NCBI RefSeq assembly: GCF_008642275.1
Contig: NZ_CP029189.1
Span: forward strand, 2,030,001 to 2,094,000
Length of the DNA: 64,000 bases
Direction: 5' to 3'
Origin: Streptomyces venezuelae
Lineage (GTDB): Bacteria > Actinomycetota > Actinomycetes > Streptomycetales > Streptomycetaceae
Shown: positions 20,996 through 29,864 of the stretch, piece by piece
How positions within the stretch are numbered: the stretch's first letter is position 1
Layout: every line of letters begins with the position of its first letter
Translations under genes and position numbers: made by a program
Notes under the pieces: model-generated
Told to the model about the DNA's origin: nothing
The model's input: the letters and a program-made list of their open reading frames with translations, nothing else
The model's database searches: none

Positions 20996-22716
20996 TGGTT
21001 CACCTCGGCCTGTCGGACCTGAGTCGTTTCATCGGGCACGGCCGTCCGGTCGAGCACGGCCTGGTGCTCGATCGCGGCGCGGAGCACCGTGCGGTCGTCG
21101 AAGGGGCGTACGACACCGGCGGTGTCCTGGCCCTGCTCGTGCCCCTTGCCTGCCACCAGCACGGTGTCACCGGGCCGGGCGCGGGCGACGGCGGCCGCGA
21201 TGGCCGCGGCCCGGTCGGCGTCGACCAGGACGGTGCCCCGCTCGGCGGGCGGCACGGACACGGCGCCCTCGAACATCGTGGCGAGGATCGCGAGCGGGTC
21301 CTCGGAGCGCGGGTTGTCGCTGGTCAGGACGGCGACGTCGGCGAACCGGGCGGCCGCGGCACCCATCGGGCCCCGCTTGGTGGTGTCACGGTCGCCGCCG
21401 CAGCCGAGCACGATGTGCAGCTTGCCCTCGGTGACCTCGCGCAGCGCGCGCAGCACCGATTCCACGGCGTCCGTCTTGTGCGCGTAGTCGACGACGGCCA
21501 GGTACGGCTGTCCCGCGTCCACCCGCTCCAGCCGGCCGGGGACCCCGGGGACCGCGGCGACGCCGTCGGCGGCGGTCTGCGGGTCGATGCCGGCGGCGGC
21601 GAGCGTGACGATCGCGGCGACGGTGTTGGCGACGTTGAACGGGCCGGGCAGCGGCGCGGTGGCCCGTACGCGCTGTCCCTCGGGGCCCAGCAGGGTCAGG
21701 GTGGAGCTCGCCGGGCCGAAGACCACGTCCTCGGCGCGCCAGTCAGCGGCCGGGTCGCCCGCGGCGGAGAAGCTGACGACCGGGATCGTCGCCTCCTTGG
21801 TCAGGCGGCGGCCGTACTCGTCGTCGAAGTTGACCACGCCCAGGCGGGCCCGGCGGGTGGTGAAGAGCCCCGCCTTGGCCCGGAAGTAGTCCTCCATGTC
21901 GGAGTGGAACTCCATGTGCTCCGGGCTCAGGTTGTTGAAGACGGCGACGTCGAAGACGCAGCCGTCGACCCGGCCGAGCACCAGCGCGTGGCTGGAGACC
22001 TCCATCGCCACGGCCTCGACCCCGCGTTCGCGCATGACCGCGAAGAGGGCCTGGAGATCGGTGGCTTCGGGGGTGGTCCGCTCGGACTTGATGCGCTCGT
22101 CGCCGATGCGCATCTCGACGGTGCCGACCAGTCCGGTGCTGCGGCCCGCCGCGCGCAGGCCGCCTTCGACGAGGTACGCCGTGGTGGTCTTCCCGGAGGT
22201 GCCGGTGATGCCGATCTGGAGCAGGTCCTCGCCGGGACGCCCGTAGATCGCGGCGGCGAGCTCTCCCATCCGGCCGCGCGGGTCCTCGACGGTCAGGACC
22301 GGCAGGCCGGTCGCCGCGGCGCGCTCCGCCCCCGCGGGGTCGGTCAGCACGGCGGCGGCGCCGAGGCCGGCCGCCTGGGCGGCGAAGTCGGCGCCGTGCG
22401 TCCTGGCTCCCGGCAGGGCCGCGTACAGGTCACCGGGGCGGACCGCACGGGAGTCGTGCGTGATGCCGGTGATCTGCGTCGCGGCGGGCGCAGGGATGCC
22501 CAGCAGCGTCGCCAGCTCGCCCAGCGGGCTCGGGCTGGCGGACGCGGGCCGGGGCGCTCCCGGCGGCGTTGCCGGGGCTTTCTGGGTCTTTCTGGGCTGA
22601 TCAGCGTGGGGCACGGCGGTGAGCGTACCGGGCGACGCGGGCCGCCCGCGAAATGAGGCCCCGGCCTCGGCCTCGGCGGTCGTCGGGTTCCCGGGTTCCG
22701 GGGTGATGGTTGTCAC
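20992..22716 (-). CDS. murE: UDP-MurNAc-dipeptide:diaminopimelate ligase
   Basis: A 574-residue Mur ligase that adds diaminopimelate to UDP-MurNAc-L-Ala-D-Glu; in Streptomyces this is the LL isomer. The ATP loop is GITGTSGKTTTAYLVEGGL. The diaminopimelate-selecting motif DNPRSE lies in VAVLTSDNPRSEDPLA. HDSRAVRPGDLYAALPG is the N-terminal signature. The protein has about 65 extra Pro/Ala-rich residues before the first domain. The GTG at 22716 is chosen because GAGG lies eight bases upstream; a GTG at 22764, overlapping the ftsI stop, has no such site. Confidence 0.96.
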   Translation of the reverse strand: MTTITPEPGNPTTAEAEAGASFRGRPASPGTLTAVPHADQPRKTQKAPATPPGAPRPASASPSPLGELATLLGIPAPAATQITGITHDSRAVRPGDLYAALPGARTHGADFAAQAAGLGAAAVLTDPAGAERAAATGLPVLTVEDPRGRMGELAAAIYGRPGEDLLQIGITGTSGKTTTAYLVEGGLRAAGRSTGLVGTVEMRIGDERIKSERTTPEATDLQALFAVMRERGVEAVAMEVSSHALVLGRVDGCVFDVAVFNNLSPEHMEFHSDMEDYFRAKAGLFTTRRARLGVVNFDDEYGRRLTKEATIPVVSFSAAGDPAADWRAEDVVFGPASSTLTLLGPEGQRVRATAPLPGPFNVANTVAAIVTLAAAGIDPQTAADGVAAVPGVPGRLERVDAGQPYLAVVDYAHKTDAVESVLRALREVTEGKLHIVLGCGGDRDTTKRGPMGAAAARFADVAVLTSDNPRSEDPLAILATMFEGAVSVPPAERGTVLVDADRAAAIAAAVARARPGDTVLVAGKGHEQGQDTAGVVRPFDDRTVLRAAIEHQAVLDRTAVPDETTQVRQAEVNQ

Positions 22717-22760
22717 TGATGGTGCCTCACGCTTTTCTGGCGGGCCGGCCTGGCTGTGGG

Positions 22761-24782
22761 TCACTGGCCGGGCTGCGGACTGGGCTGCGGGGCGGGCGGG
22801 GCGACGGGCTGAGGGGCGGCGTCGTAGGTGACGGGAAGCCCGGCGGGTGCGGTTCCCGTCGGGGCCACCTGGAGGGTCTTGAGCGCGAACTCCATGACCT
22901 TCTTGTAGATGGGGCCGCAGATCTGACCGCCGAAGTAGCTGCCCTTCGTGGGGTTCTGGATGGCGCAGTAGACGGTGATGCGCGGGTTGTCCGCGGGTGC
23001 GAATCCCGCGAAGGAGGCGGTGTAGCCCTTGTAGCGGCCGGTGGCCGGATCCACCCGGTTGGACGTGCCGGTCTTGCCGCCGACGCGGTAGCCGGGGATC
23101 CGCGCCTTGGTGCCGGTGCCCTCCTGGTCGTCGACCACGGATTCGAGCATTTCCGCGAGGGTCCGGGCGGTCTCGGCGCTGACCACGCGGCTGCGCTCGG
23201 GGGCCGGGGCCGGGGTGAAGCGGCCGTCGGGGCCCTTCGTGCCGCGTACCAGGGTCGGCTCGATGCGGACCCCGCCGTTGGCGATGGTCGAGTACACGGA
23301 GGCCGCCTGCATGGCGTTGAGGGAGAGTCCCTGGCCGAAGGGGATCGTGTACTGCTGGGAGGTGGACCAGTCCTTGGGGTCGGCGAGGATGCCCCGGGAC
23401 TCACCGGGGTAGTCCAGGCCGGTGGGCCGGCCGATGCCGAACTTGGTCAGGTAGGAGTGCAGGACCTCGTTGGCCTCGGGCTGGGTGGGTCCGAGCTGGC
23501 CGGTGGCCAGGATGGTGCCGATGTTGGAGGACTTGGCGAGGACCCCGTTGAGGGTCAGGTACCAGGTCGGGTGGTCGATGTCGTCCTTGAACAGCCGGTC
23601 GCCGCGGTGCAGCCGGTTGGGGACCTCGACACGGGTCTCCGGGGTGGCCTTCTTCTCCTCCAGCACGGCGGCCATCGACATGACCTTGGCGGTCGAGCCG
23701 GGCTCGTACACGTCCTGGAGCGCGGCGTTGCCCATGGCGGCGGAGCGGGCCCGGGTCAGGTCGTTGGGGTCGAAGCCGGGGGCGTTGGCCATGGCCAGGA
23801 CCTCGCCGGTGCGGGTGTCCTGGACGATGACGTAGCCGCGGTCGGCCTCGGACTTCTGGACCTGCTCGGCGATGGCGCTCTGCGCCGCCCACTGGATGTC
23901 CCGGTCGATGGTCAGCTGGATGTCCTCGCCGGGGACGGCGGGCTTCTCGTTGGAGTCGGCGGTGGGGACCTGGCGGCCGCCGGACTGGGCGTAGGTGATC
24001 TCGCCGTCCTTGCCGGACAGCTTCTTGTCGAGGGAGGACTCCAGGCCGCCGGCGCCCTTGCCCTCGGCGTTGACGTAACCCAGTATCCCGGCGGCGAGGT
24101 CGCCGTTCGGGTACACGCGCTTGCTGCTGGTCTCCTTGAACACGCCGGCGAGGACGTTGGCGCCGGGGCCGTTGCTCCGCTTGTCGGCCGCCGCCTTGTC
24201 CGCGAAGACCCGCTTGAGGTCCTTGATCTGGTTCCAGACCTGGGGGGTCTGGCGCGTGGCGAGGACGACGTACCGGGAGTTCTTGGTGCTCAGCCGCTGG
24301 GTGAGCTCCTTGGCGTCCTTGCCGAGGATGGGCGCGAGGAGGGCGGCGGCCTGCTGCGGGGCGTCCGGGGCCTTGCTGTCCTGCGGGGTGAACATCTTCG
24401 GGTCGGCGGTGATGTCGTACGCGTCGACGCTGGTGGCGAGGGCCACGCCCCGCCGGTCGGTGATCTCGCCGCGCTCGGCGGCCAGTCTGACGCTGGTGTA
24501 GCGGTTCTTGGAGGCCTCGGCGGAGAACGCCGCGGCGTCGACGGCCTGGACCTGGAGCAGCCGGACCACGAAGGCCAGCATGACGAGGGTCAGGCCGACG
24601 CCGACCAGGCGCAGCCGGGGCCGCGGGCTGCCGAGGCGGATCGTGTGCGGGGTACGGGGGCCCGCCGGCCGCCGGGTCGCCGGGCGCGAGGCCGGCCGGG
24701 CGGTGGCCCTGGTCCGGCCGCCGGGGCGGGCCGGCCGGGCCGGGCCGGGCACCCGACGCCGGGGCGGCTCCTGCGGGCTCAC
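22761..24782 (-). CDS. ftsI: Septal class B penicillin-binding protein FtsI (PBP3)
   Basis: A 673-residue transpeptidase that cross-links septal peptidoglycan with FtsW. An Arg/Pro-rich cytoplasmic tail (about 60 residues) precedes one transmembrane helix (LVGVGLTLVMLAFVVRLLQVQAV). Next are the class B dimerisation domain (ERGEITDRRGVALATS) and the transpeptidase domain. Catalytic Ser363 is in EPGSTAKVM, with SSN in AKSSNIGT and KTGTSN in GGKTGTSNRV. The GTG at 24782 has only a weak ribosome site. A 108-base spacer with a dispersed repeat separates it from ftsL. Confidence 0.97.
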   Translation of the reverse strand: MSPQEPPRRRVPGPARPARPGGRTRATARPASRPATRRPAGPRTPHTIRLGSPRPRLRLVGVGLTLVMLAFVVRLLQVQAVDAAAFSAEASKNRYTSVRLAAERGEITDRRGVALATSVDAYDITADPKMFTPQDSKAPDAPQQAAALLAPILGKDAKELTQRLSTKNSRYVVLATRQTPQVWNQIKDLKRVFADKAAADKRSNGPGANVLAGVFKETSSKRVYPNGDLAAGILGYVNAEGKGAGGLESSLDKKLSGKDGEITYAQSGGRQVPTADSNEKPAVPGEDIQLTIDRDIQWAAQSAIAEQVQKSEADRGYVIVQDTRTGEVLAMANAPGFDPNDLTRARSAAMGNAALQDVYEPGSTAKVMSMAAVLEEKKATPETRVEVPNRLHRGDRLFKDDIDHPTWYLTLNGVLAKSSNIGTILATGQLGPTQPEANEVLHSYLTKFGIGRPTGLDYPGESRGILADPKDWSTSQQYTIPFGQGLSLNAMQAASVYSTIANGGVRIEPTLVRGTKGPDGRFTPAPAPERSRVVSAETARTLAEMLESVVDDQEGTGTKARIPGYRVGGKTGTSNRVDPATGRYKGYTASFAGFAPADNPRITVYCAIQNPTKGSYFGGQICGPIYKKVMEFALKTLQVAPTGTAPAGLPVTYDAAPQPVAPPAPQPSPQPGQ

Positions 24783-24841
24783 GCGGCCACCGCCCCGGGC
24801 AGGGCCGTGCCCGGTGTCCCGGGGCGGCGCCCCGGACCCCG

Positions 24842-24865
24842 CGCCTCAAGTGCCGGCGAGGCTGG
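24842..24865. repeat. Dispersed GC-rich repeat, copy inside the dcw cluster
   Basis: CGCCTCAAGTGCCGGCGAGG then CTGG is a diverged copy of the repeat seen at other gene ends. Here it sits in the 108-base gap between ftsL and ftsI, inside an otherwise tightly packed operon. GGGGCGGCGCCCCGG beside it (about 24820-24835) is a separate short palindrome. Confidence 0.65.
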
Positions 24866-24890
24866 TTCAGACGGGATCCGCGTCACGACG

Positions 24891-25436
24891 TCACCTTCCA
24901 GGGGTCTGGCTGGGCTGCGGGGTACCGGTGGGAGCGGGCTGGGCGGAGGCCGACGCCGGCGGCGCGGCCGGGGACTGGGCGGGGGCGGGCTGTGCGGGCT
25001 GGGCGGACGGCGGCGGCGGTGTCGGGGTGGGCGGCGGCGGGGCCTCGGCGACCACCGGACTGCCGGCGACCTTGCCGTCCGGGCCGATGAAGACCGGGCT
25101 GCCGCCGGGGACCAGGCCCAGTTCGTGCGCCCTGCGCTGGAGCGCGTCGGGTGCGGAGTAGGCGTCGACGTCGCGCTGCAGCGCCTGCTCCTCGTCGGTG
25201 AGGGCGGTGGTCTCCTTCGTCAGCTTGCTGAGCTGGAAGGAGCCCTCGTTCAGCGCCGAGTTGAGCAGCAGCAGGCTGATCAGGCCGCCGCCGAGCAGGG
25301 CCACGACCAGCAGGACGAACGGCATCCTGGCCGCCTGGCCGCCGGGACGCGGGCGGGCCGGGCGGCCGCCGAGCGCCCGGCCGAGGCGGGCCGCCTGCCC
25401 GCGGGTCAGCGTGGCGACCTTCCCGGCCCTGGTCAC
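24891..25436 (-). CDS. ftsL: Cell division protein FtsL
   Basis: A 181-residue bitopic protein. A basic cytoplasmic tail (1-35) is followed by one transmembrane helix ([25 protein letters not shown]) and a leucine-zipper-like coiled coil ([34 protein letters not shown] in part). [14 protein letters not shown] is typical of the septum formation initiator/FtsL group. The last 70 residues are a Pro/Ala-rich tail ([19 protein letters not shown]), longer than in most FtsL. The GTG at 25436 overlaps the rsmH TGA as GTGA. Confidence 0.9.
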   Translation of the reverse strand: MTRAGKVATLTRGQAARLGRALGGRPARPRPGGQAARMPFVLLVVALLGGGLISLLLLNSALNEGSFQLSKLTKETTALTDEEQALQRDVDAYSAPDALQRRAHELGLVPGGSPVFIGPDGKVAGSPVVAEAPPPPTPTPPPPSAQPAQPAPAQSPAAPPASASAQPAPTGTPQPSQTPGR

Positions 25437-26392
25437 AGCCGCGCCTCCCGGATGCGTTCGACGCCGCGGAATCTGGCCGGGGCGGCCCGCCGGTTCTCGG
25501 CGATCTCCTCCTCGGTGGGCAGCTCGGCGCCGCGCGTGAGCAGTTTCAGCTTCGGCTGGTACTTCTCGGGGACCACCGGCAGGCCGGGCGGGGCCGTCGA
25601 GGTCGCGCCTGCCGCGAAGACCTGCTTGACCAGGCGGTCCTCCAGCGAGTGGTACGAGAGCACCGCGATCCGGCCGCCGACCGCGATCTTGTCCACCGCC
25701 GCCGGAATGGCCCGCTCCAGCCCGGAGAGCTCCCCGTTGACCTCGATGCGCAGCGCCTGGAAGGTCCGCTTCGCCGGGTTGCCGCCGGTCCGCTTGGCGG
25801 CCTGCGGGAGGGAGTCGCGGATCAGTTCGACCAGCCGGGCGCTGTTGGTGAAGGGCTCCTTCTCCCGCTCCCGGACGATCGCCGAGACGATCCGCTTGGC
25901 CTGCTTCTCCTCGCCGTACTGGCGCAGGATCCGCACCAGCTCGCCCGGGGCGTAGCTGTTGAGCACCTCGGCGGCGCTGATGCCCGTCGTCTGGTCCATG
26001 CGCATGTCCAGGGGCGCGTCCTGGGCGTACGCGAAGCCGCGGTCGGCCTCGTCCAGCTGCATGGAGGAGACGCCCAGGTCGAAGAGGATGCCCTGGACGG
26101 CCGGGATGCCCAGCCCGTCCAGGACCTCGGCGAGGTCGGCGTAGATCGCGTGGACGAGGGTGGCGCGGTCGCCGAAGGGCGCGAGCCGCTCGCCGGAGAG
26201 CCGCAGGGCCTCCTTGTCGCGGTCGAGGCCGATCAGGTGGGCCTCGGGGAACCGGGTCAGCAGGGCCTCGCTGTGGCCGCCGAGGCCGAGGGTGCAGTCG
26301 ACGACGACGGCCCCGGGCCTCTCCAGCGCCGGGGCCAACAGGTCCAGGCACCGCTGGAGCATCACCGGGACATGTCGGGACTCGCTAGTCAA
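25433..26392 (-). CDS. rsmH: 16S rRNA (cytosine-1402 N4) methyltransferase
   Basis: A 319-residue SAM-dependent methyltransferase (also called MraW) that N4-methylates C1402 in the decoding centre. Motif I is [17 protein letters not shown], then [43 protein letters not shown] in part, and [14 protein letters not shown]. The only start that keeps the conserved RHVPVMLQR is a TTG at 26392, with GAGGG five bases upstream. It is the first gene of the dcw run, and no mraZ precedes it. Confidence 0.95.
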   Translation of the reverse strand: MTSESRHVPVMLQRCLDLLAPALERPGAVVVDCTLGLGGHSEALLTRFPEAHLIGLDRDKEALRLSGERLAPFGDRATLVHAIYADLAEVLDGLGIPAVQGILFDLGVSSMQLDEADRGFAYAQDAPLDMRMDQTTGISAAEVLNSYAPGELVRILRQYGEEKQAKRIVSAIVREREKEPFTNSARLVELIRDSLPQAAKRTGGNPAKRTFQALRIEVNGELSGLERAIPAAVDKIAVGGRIAVLSYHSLEDRLVKQVFAAGATSTAPPGLPVVPEKYQPKLKLLTRGAELPTEEEIAENRRAAPARFRGVERIREARL

Positions 26393-26788
26393 AGCGCCCT
26401 CTCAGATAACGGCGCGGCAGGCCTACGCACCCCCGGGTCCCCGCATCCGCGGCCGGCGCCGGAGAAGGTGGCGCCGGCCGGCCGGTGAGCGGGAGAGGGC
26501 CGGGCCGTACGTACGCGCCGCGCACGCGGAGTGTTCATCGGGGGCCGGGCGGCCGGTCAGGGCCGGGCTCCGGCCGGTTCGCGTCACTTTAGTGCAACGG
26601 TCGCCGCGGTCAACGAACCGCCCCGCGCGCCGTGCACGGCTCTCCGGGCGAAGCGGCACATGCCGCGAATCACCCGAACGGCCGCCCCACTCACACCCCT
26701 GTGGGTTAGCTCACAACAAGCCTCGTTGGCGTTCTTTGTCCGCTCTCACGCAAGGCCGCGACCCGCCGTGACCACTAACGTCGTACCC
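26393..26788. other. Divergent intergenic region between rsmH and the carbonic anhydrase gene
   Basis: Nearly 400 bases with no credible gene. It holds a good minus-strand promoter at 26586-26613 for the dcw run. The plus-strand signals for the carbonic anhydrase gene are unclear. There is no mraZ reading frame on either strand. Confidence 0.6.
26586..26613 (-). promoter_or_regulatory. Candidate promoter of the rsmH-ftsL-ftsI dcw operon
   Basis: Minus-strand TTGACC (26613-26608) and TAAAGT (26591-26586) are spaced 16 bases apart. Transcription would start near 26579, leaving a leader of about 190 bases before the rsmH TTG codon. This fits a housekeeping sigma (HrdB-type) promoter. Confidence 0.6.
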
Positions 26789-27340
26789 ATGACGACTTCC
26801 GCATCCCTGCCTGCCGAGTCCGCGTCCGAGGCACCCGTCGGCGGATCCGTCACCGACCGGCTCGTCGAGGCGAATCAGCGGTACGCCGCCCAGTTCTCCG
26901 ACCCGGGCATGGACGCCCGTCCCGTCCTCAAGGTCGCCGTCGTGGCCTGTATGGACGCCCGTCTCGACCTGCACAAGGCCCTCGGGCTGGAACTCGGCGA
27001 CTGCCACACGATCCGCAACGCGGGCGGCGTGGTCACCGACGACACGATCCGCTCCCTCACCATCAGCCAGCGCGCCCTGGGCACCCGCACGGTGATACTC
27101 ATCCACCACACCGGCTGTGGTCTGGAGAACCTGACCGAGGACTTCCGGCACGAGCTGGAGGACGAGGTCGGCCAGCGCCCCGCATGGGCCGTCGAGGCCT
27201 TCCGGGACGTCGACCAGGACGTCCGCCAGTCCATGCAGCGGGTCCGCACCAACCCGTTCCTGCCCCACAAGGACGATGTGCGAGGCTTCGTCTTCGACGT
27301 GCACACCGGGCTCCTGCGGGAGATCGATCCCAGCTCTTGA
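26789..27340 (+). CDS. Beta-class carbonic anhydrase
   Basis: A 183-residue zinc enzyme interconverting CO2 and bicarbonate. The zinc ligands are Cys54 in VACMDARLD, and His107 and Cys110 in HHTGCGL; Asp56 and Arg58 form the conserved dyad. The size and CMDAR motif match the small actinobacterial type like M. tuberculosis Rv1284. The ATG at 26789 has no clear ribosome site and may be leaderless; an in-frame GTG at 26768 is the alternative. It reads away from the dcw cluster. Confidence 0.93.
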   Translation: MTTSASLPAESASEAPVGGSVTDRLVEANQRYAAQFSDPGMDARPVLKVAVVACMDARLDLHKALGLELGDCHTIRNAGGVVTDDTIRSLTISQRALGTRTVILIHHTGCGLENLTEDFRHELEDEVGQRPAWAVEAFRDVDQDVRQSMQRVRTNPFLPHKDDVRGFVFDVHTGLLREIDPSS

Positions 27341-27477
27341 GTGACACAAGGCCTTGACTCCGTCAAGAATGCGGGATGGCACCACCCGGGATCCCCCGGG
27401 ACCGGTGTCCGTGTTTCGGGGTGGGCCGGTTCATGCGCCATGGGCGTCGGCCCTGGGAAAGGCCGAGGAGAACCAAG

Positions 27478-28488
27478 GTGACGACGTACGACGACCGAGC
27501 GAGCCTCGCGGATCTGACCAGCACGGTGGAGCGGGTGCGCCAGTCGGTCGAGAGCGTGATCGAGGGCAAGCCCGAGGTCGTCCGCCTCGCGCTCACCGTG
27601 CTCCTCGCCGAGGGCCACCTGCTGATCGAGGACGTACCCGGCGTCGGCAAGACCATGCTCGCCAAGACGCTCGCCAAGTCCATCGACTGCTCGGTCCAGC
27701 GCATCCAGTTCACCCCGGACCTGCTGCCCTCCGACATCACCGGTGTCAGCATCTACGACCAGCAGCGCCGCGAGTTCGAGTTCAAGCCGGGCGCGATCTT
27801 CGCGCAGATCGTCATCGGCGACGAGATCAACCGCGCCTCGCCGAAGACCCAGTCGGCGCTCCTGGAGTCGATGGAGGAGCGCCAGGTCACCATCGACGGC
27901 ACGACCTACACGCTGCCCAGCCCCTTCATGGTCGTCGCCACCCAGAACCCGGTGGAGATGGAAGGCACCTACCCGCTCCCCGAGGCCCAGCGCGACCGCT
28001 TCATGGCCCGCGTCTCCGTCGGCTACCCCGGCCCCGAGGCCGAGCTCCAGATGCTCGACGTGCACGGCGGCGTCTCCCCGCTCGACGACCTCACCTCCGT
28101 CGCGCACTCCCACGAGATCGTCAAGCTCATCGAGGCGGTCCGCGAGGTGTACGTGGCCGAGCCCGTCAAGCGCTACGTCGTCGACCTGGTCTCCGCCACC
28201 CGCACCCACCCCGACCTGCGGCTCGGCGCCTCCCCCCGGGCCACCCTGCACCTGCTGCGCGCCGTGAAGGCCTCGGCCGCCCTCGCCGGCCGGGACTACG
28301 TCCTGCCCGACGACGTCCAGGCCCTGGCCGCCCCGGTCCTCGCGCACCGGCTGCTGCCCACCGCGCAGGCCCAGCTGAACCGCCGCACCGCCGAGCAGGT
28401 CGTCGGCGAGATCCTGCAGCGCACCCCCGTCCCGGCCGCGCACGCCCGCGGCGAGATGCCGCCCGGCGCGGGCATCCGGGGCTTCTGA
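27478..28488 (+). CDS. MoxR family AAA+ ATPase
   Basis: A 336-residue AAA+ protein. Walker A is EDVPGVGKTMLAKT and Walker B VIGDEINRASP; sensor and arginine-finger motifs include ATQNPVEMEGTYPLPEAQRDRF. MoxR ATPases act as chaperones for partner enzymes or complexes, usually encoded with a DUF58 protein as here. The GTG at 27478 follows GAGGAG at seven bases. The stop overlaps the next ATG as TGATG. Upstream residues available in the frame are not conserved. Confidence 0.93.
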   Translation: MTTYDDRASLADLTSTVERVRQSVESVIEGKPEVVRLALTVLLAEGHLLIEDVPGVGKTMLAKTLAKSIDCSVQRIQFTPDLLPSDITGVSIYDQQRREFEFKPGAIFAQIVIGDEINRASPKTQSALLESMEERQVTIDGTTYTLPSPFMVVATQNPVEMEGTYPLPEAQRDRFMARVSVGYPGPEAELQMLDVHGGVSPLDDLTSVAHSHEIVKLIEAVREVYVAEPVKRYVVDLVSATRTHPDLRLGASPRATLHLLRAVKASAALAGRDYVLPDDVQALAAPVLAHRLLPTAQAQLNRRTAEQVVGEILQRTPVPAAHARGEMPPGAGIRGF

Positions 28489-29864
28489 TGAGCGCCGGTG
28501 CCCCGCGCGGCGCCGGCGGCCCGGGGGACGGTGGCGGACTGCGCGCCTCGCTGTCCGGGCTGACCACCCGCGGCCGCTCGTTCCTGGCCGCCGGAATAGC
28601 CGCCGCCGCCTGCGCGTACGTCCTGGGCCAGGGCGAACTGCTGCGGGTCGGCATGCTGCTCGCCCTCCTGCCGCTGGTCTGCGTCTACGCCCTCCACCGC
28701 ACCCGCTTCCGGGTCTCCGGCAGCCGCCGGCTCAGCCCCGGCCGGGTCCCCGCGGGCAGCGAGGCCCGCGTGCAGCTGCGCATGGACAACGTCTCCCGGC
28801 TGCCCACCGGCCTGCTGATGCTCCAGGACCGGGTGCCCTACGTACTGGGCCCGCGCCCGCGGTTCGTACTGGACCGGGTCGAGCCCGGCGGCCGCCGCGA
28901 GGTGTCCTACCGGGTCCGCTCCGACCTGCGCGGCCGCTACCCCCTCGGCCCGCTCCAGCTGCGCCTCTCCGACCCGTTCGGGCTGGTCGAGCTCACCCGC
29001 TCCTTCAGCACCTACGACACCCTCACCGTCATCCCGCGCACCGAGCCCCTGCCGCCGGTCCGCCTGGCCGGCGAGTCCAACGGCTACGGCGACGGCAGCC
29101 GCCGCTCCCTGGCCCTGGCCGGCGACGACGACGTGATCCCCCGCGGCTACCGGCGCGGCGACGACCTGCGCCGGGTCCACTGGCGCTCGACCGCCCGCTA
29201 CGGCGAACTGATGGTCCGCCGGGAGGAGCAGCCCCAGCGCAGCCGGGCCACCGTCCTGCTCGACACCCGGCGCCTCGCCTTCGACGGCGCCGGCCCCGAC
29301 TCCGCCTTCGAATGGGCCGTCTCCGCGACCGCCTCCAGCCTGCTGCACGTCCTGGAACAGGGCTTCTCCGCACGCCTGCTCACCGACACCGGCGACGCGG
29401 TGCCCGGGGAGGGCGGCGGCGGCTTCTCCTCCGGAGGACAGGAGTCCGCAGAGGCCGCCGGGCTGATGATGGACACCCTCGCGGTCGTCGGGCACTCCGA
29501 CGGCGCCGGACTCTCCCGCGCCTACGACGCGGTGCGCGCCGGTGGCAGCGGCGGCTTCGGCGGAGCCGGCGGCGACGGGCTCCTCATCGCCTTCTTCGGC
29601 GACCTGGACGACGTACAGACGGAACTGGCCGCCCGGATGCGCCAGCGCACCTCGGGCGCGGTGGCCTTCGTACTGGACTCGGCGAGCTGGGGCGGCGAGC
29701 CCGCTCCGGGCCACGCCGTGCTCCCGCTGGAGGAGCGGCTGCACAGGCTGCGCGACGCGGGCTGGACCGCACTGGCCGCCCCGCCCGGGGTCGCCTTCGG
29801 TGAACTGTGGCGCCAGGTGGGGACCGCGCGCGTCGGTACGGGAACCTCCGGAGGTCACGCATGA
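28488..29864 (+). CDS. DUF58 domain membrane protein
   Basis: A 458-residue protein. Two hydrophobic segments near residues 30-65 (FLAAGIAAAACAYVLG, LLRVGMLLALLPLVCVYAL) are followed by a beta-rich region. The DUF58 core is GDDDVIPRGYRRGDDLRRVHWRSTARYGELMVRREEQ, with ATVLLDTR, a vWA-like strand. DUF58 proteins are paired with MoxR and transglutaminase-like proteins in many bacteria; a role in assembling or maturing envelope proteins is inferred. A Gly-rich insertion (about 305-375) is variable. It overlaps both neighbours. Confidence 0.9.
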   Translation: MSAGAPRGAGGPGDGGGLRASLSGLTTRGRSFLAAGIAAAACAYVLGQGELLRVGMLLALLPLVCVYALHRTRFRVSGSRRLSPGRVPAGSEARVQLRMDNVSRLPTGLLMLQDRVPYVLGPRPRFVLDRVEPGGRREVSYRVRSDLRGRYPLGPLQLRLSDPFGLVELTRSFSTYDTLTVIPRTEPLPPVRLAGESNGYGDGSRRSLALAGDDDVIPRGYRRGDDLRRVHWRSTARYGELMVRREEQPQRSRATVLLDTRRLAFDGAGPDSAFEWAVSATASSLLHVLEQGFSARLLTDTGDAVPGEGGGGFSSGGQESAEAAGLMMDTLAVVGHSDGAGLSRAYDAVRAGGSGGFGGAGGDGLLIAFFGDLDDVQTELAARMRQRTSGAVAFVLDSASWGGEPAPGHAVLPLEERLHRLRDAGWTALAAPPGVAFGELWRQVGTARVGTGTSGGHA

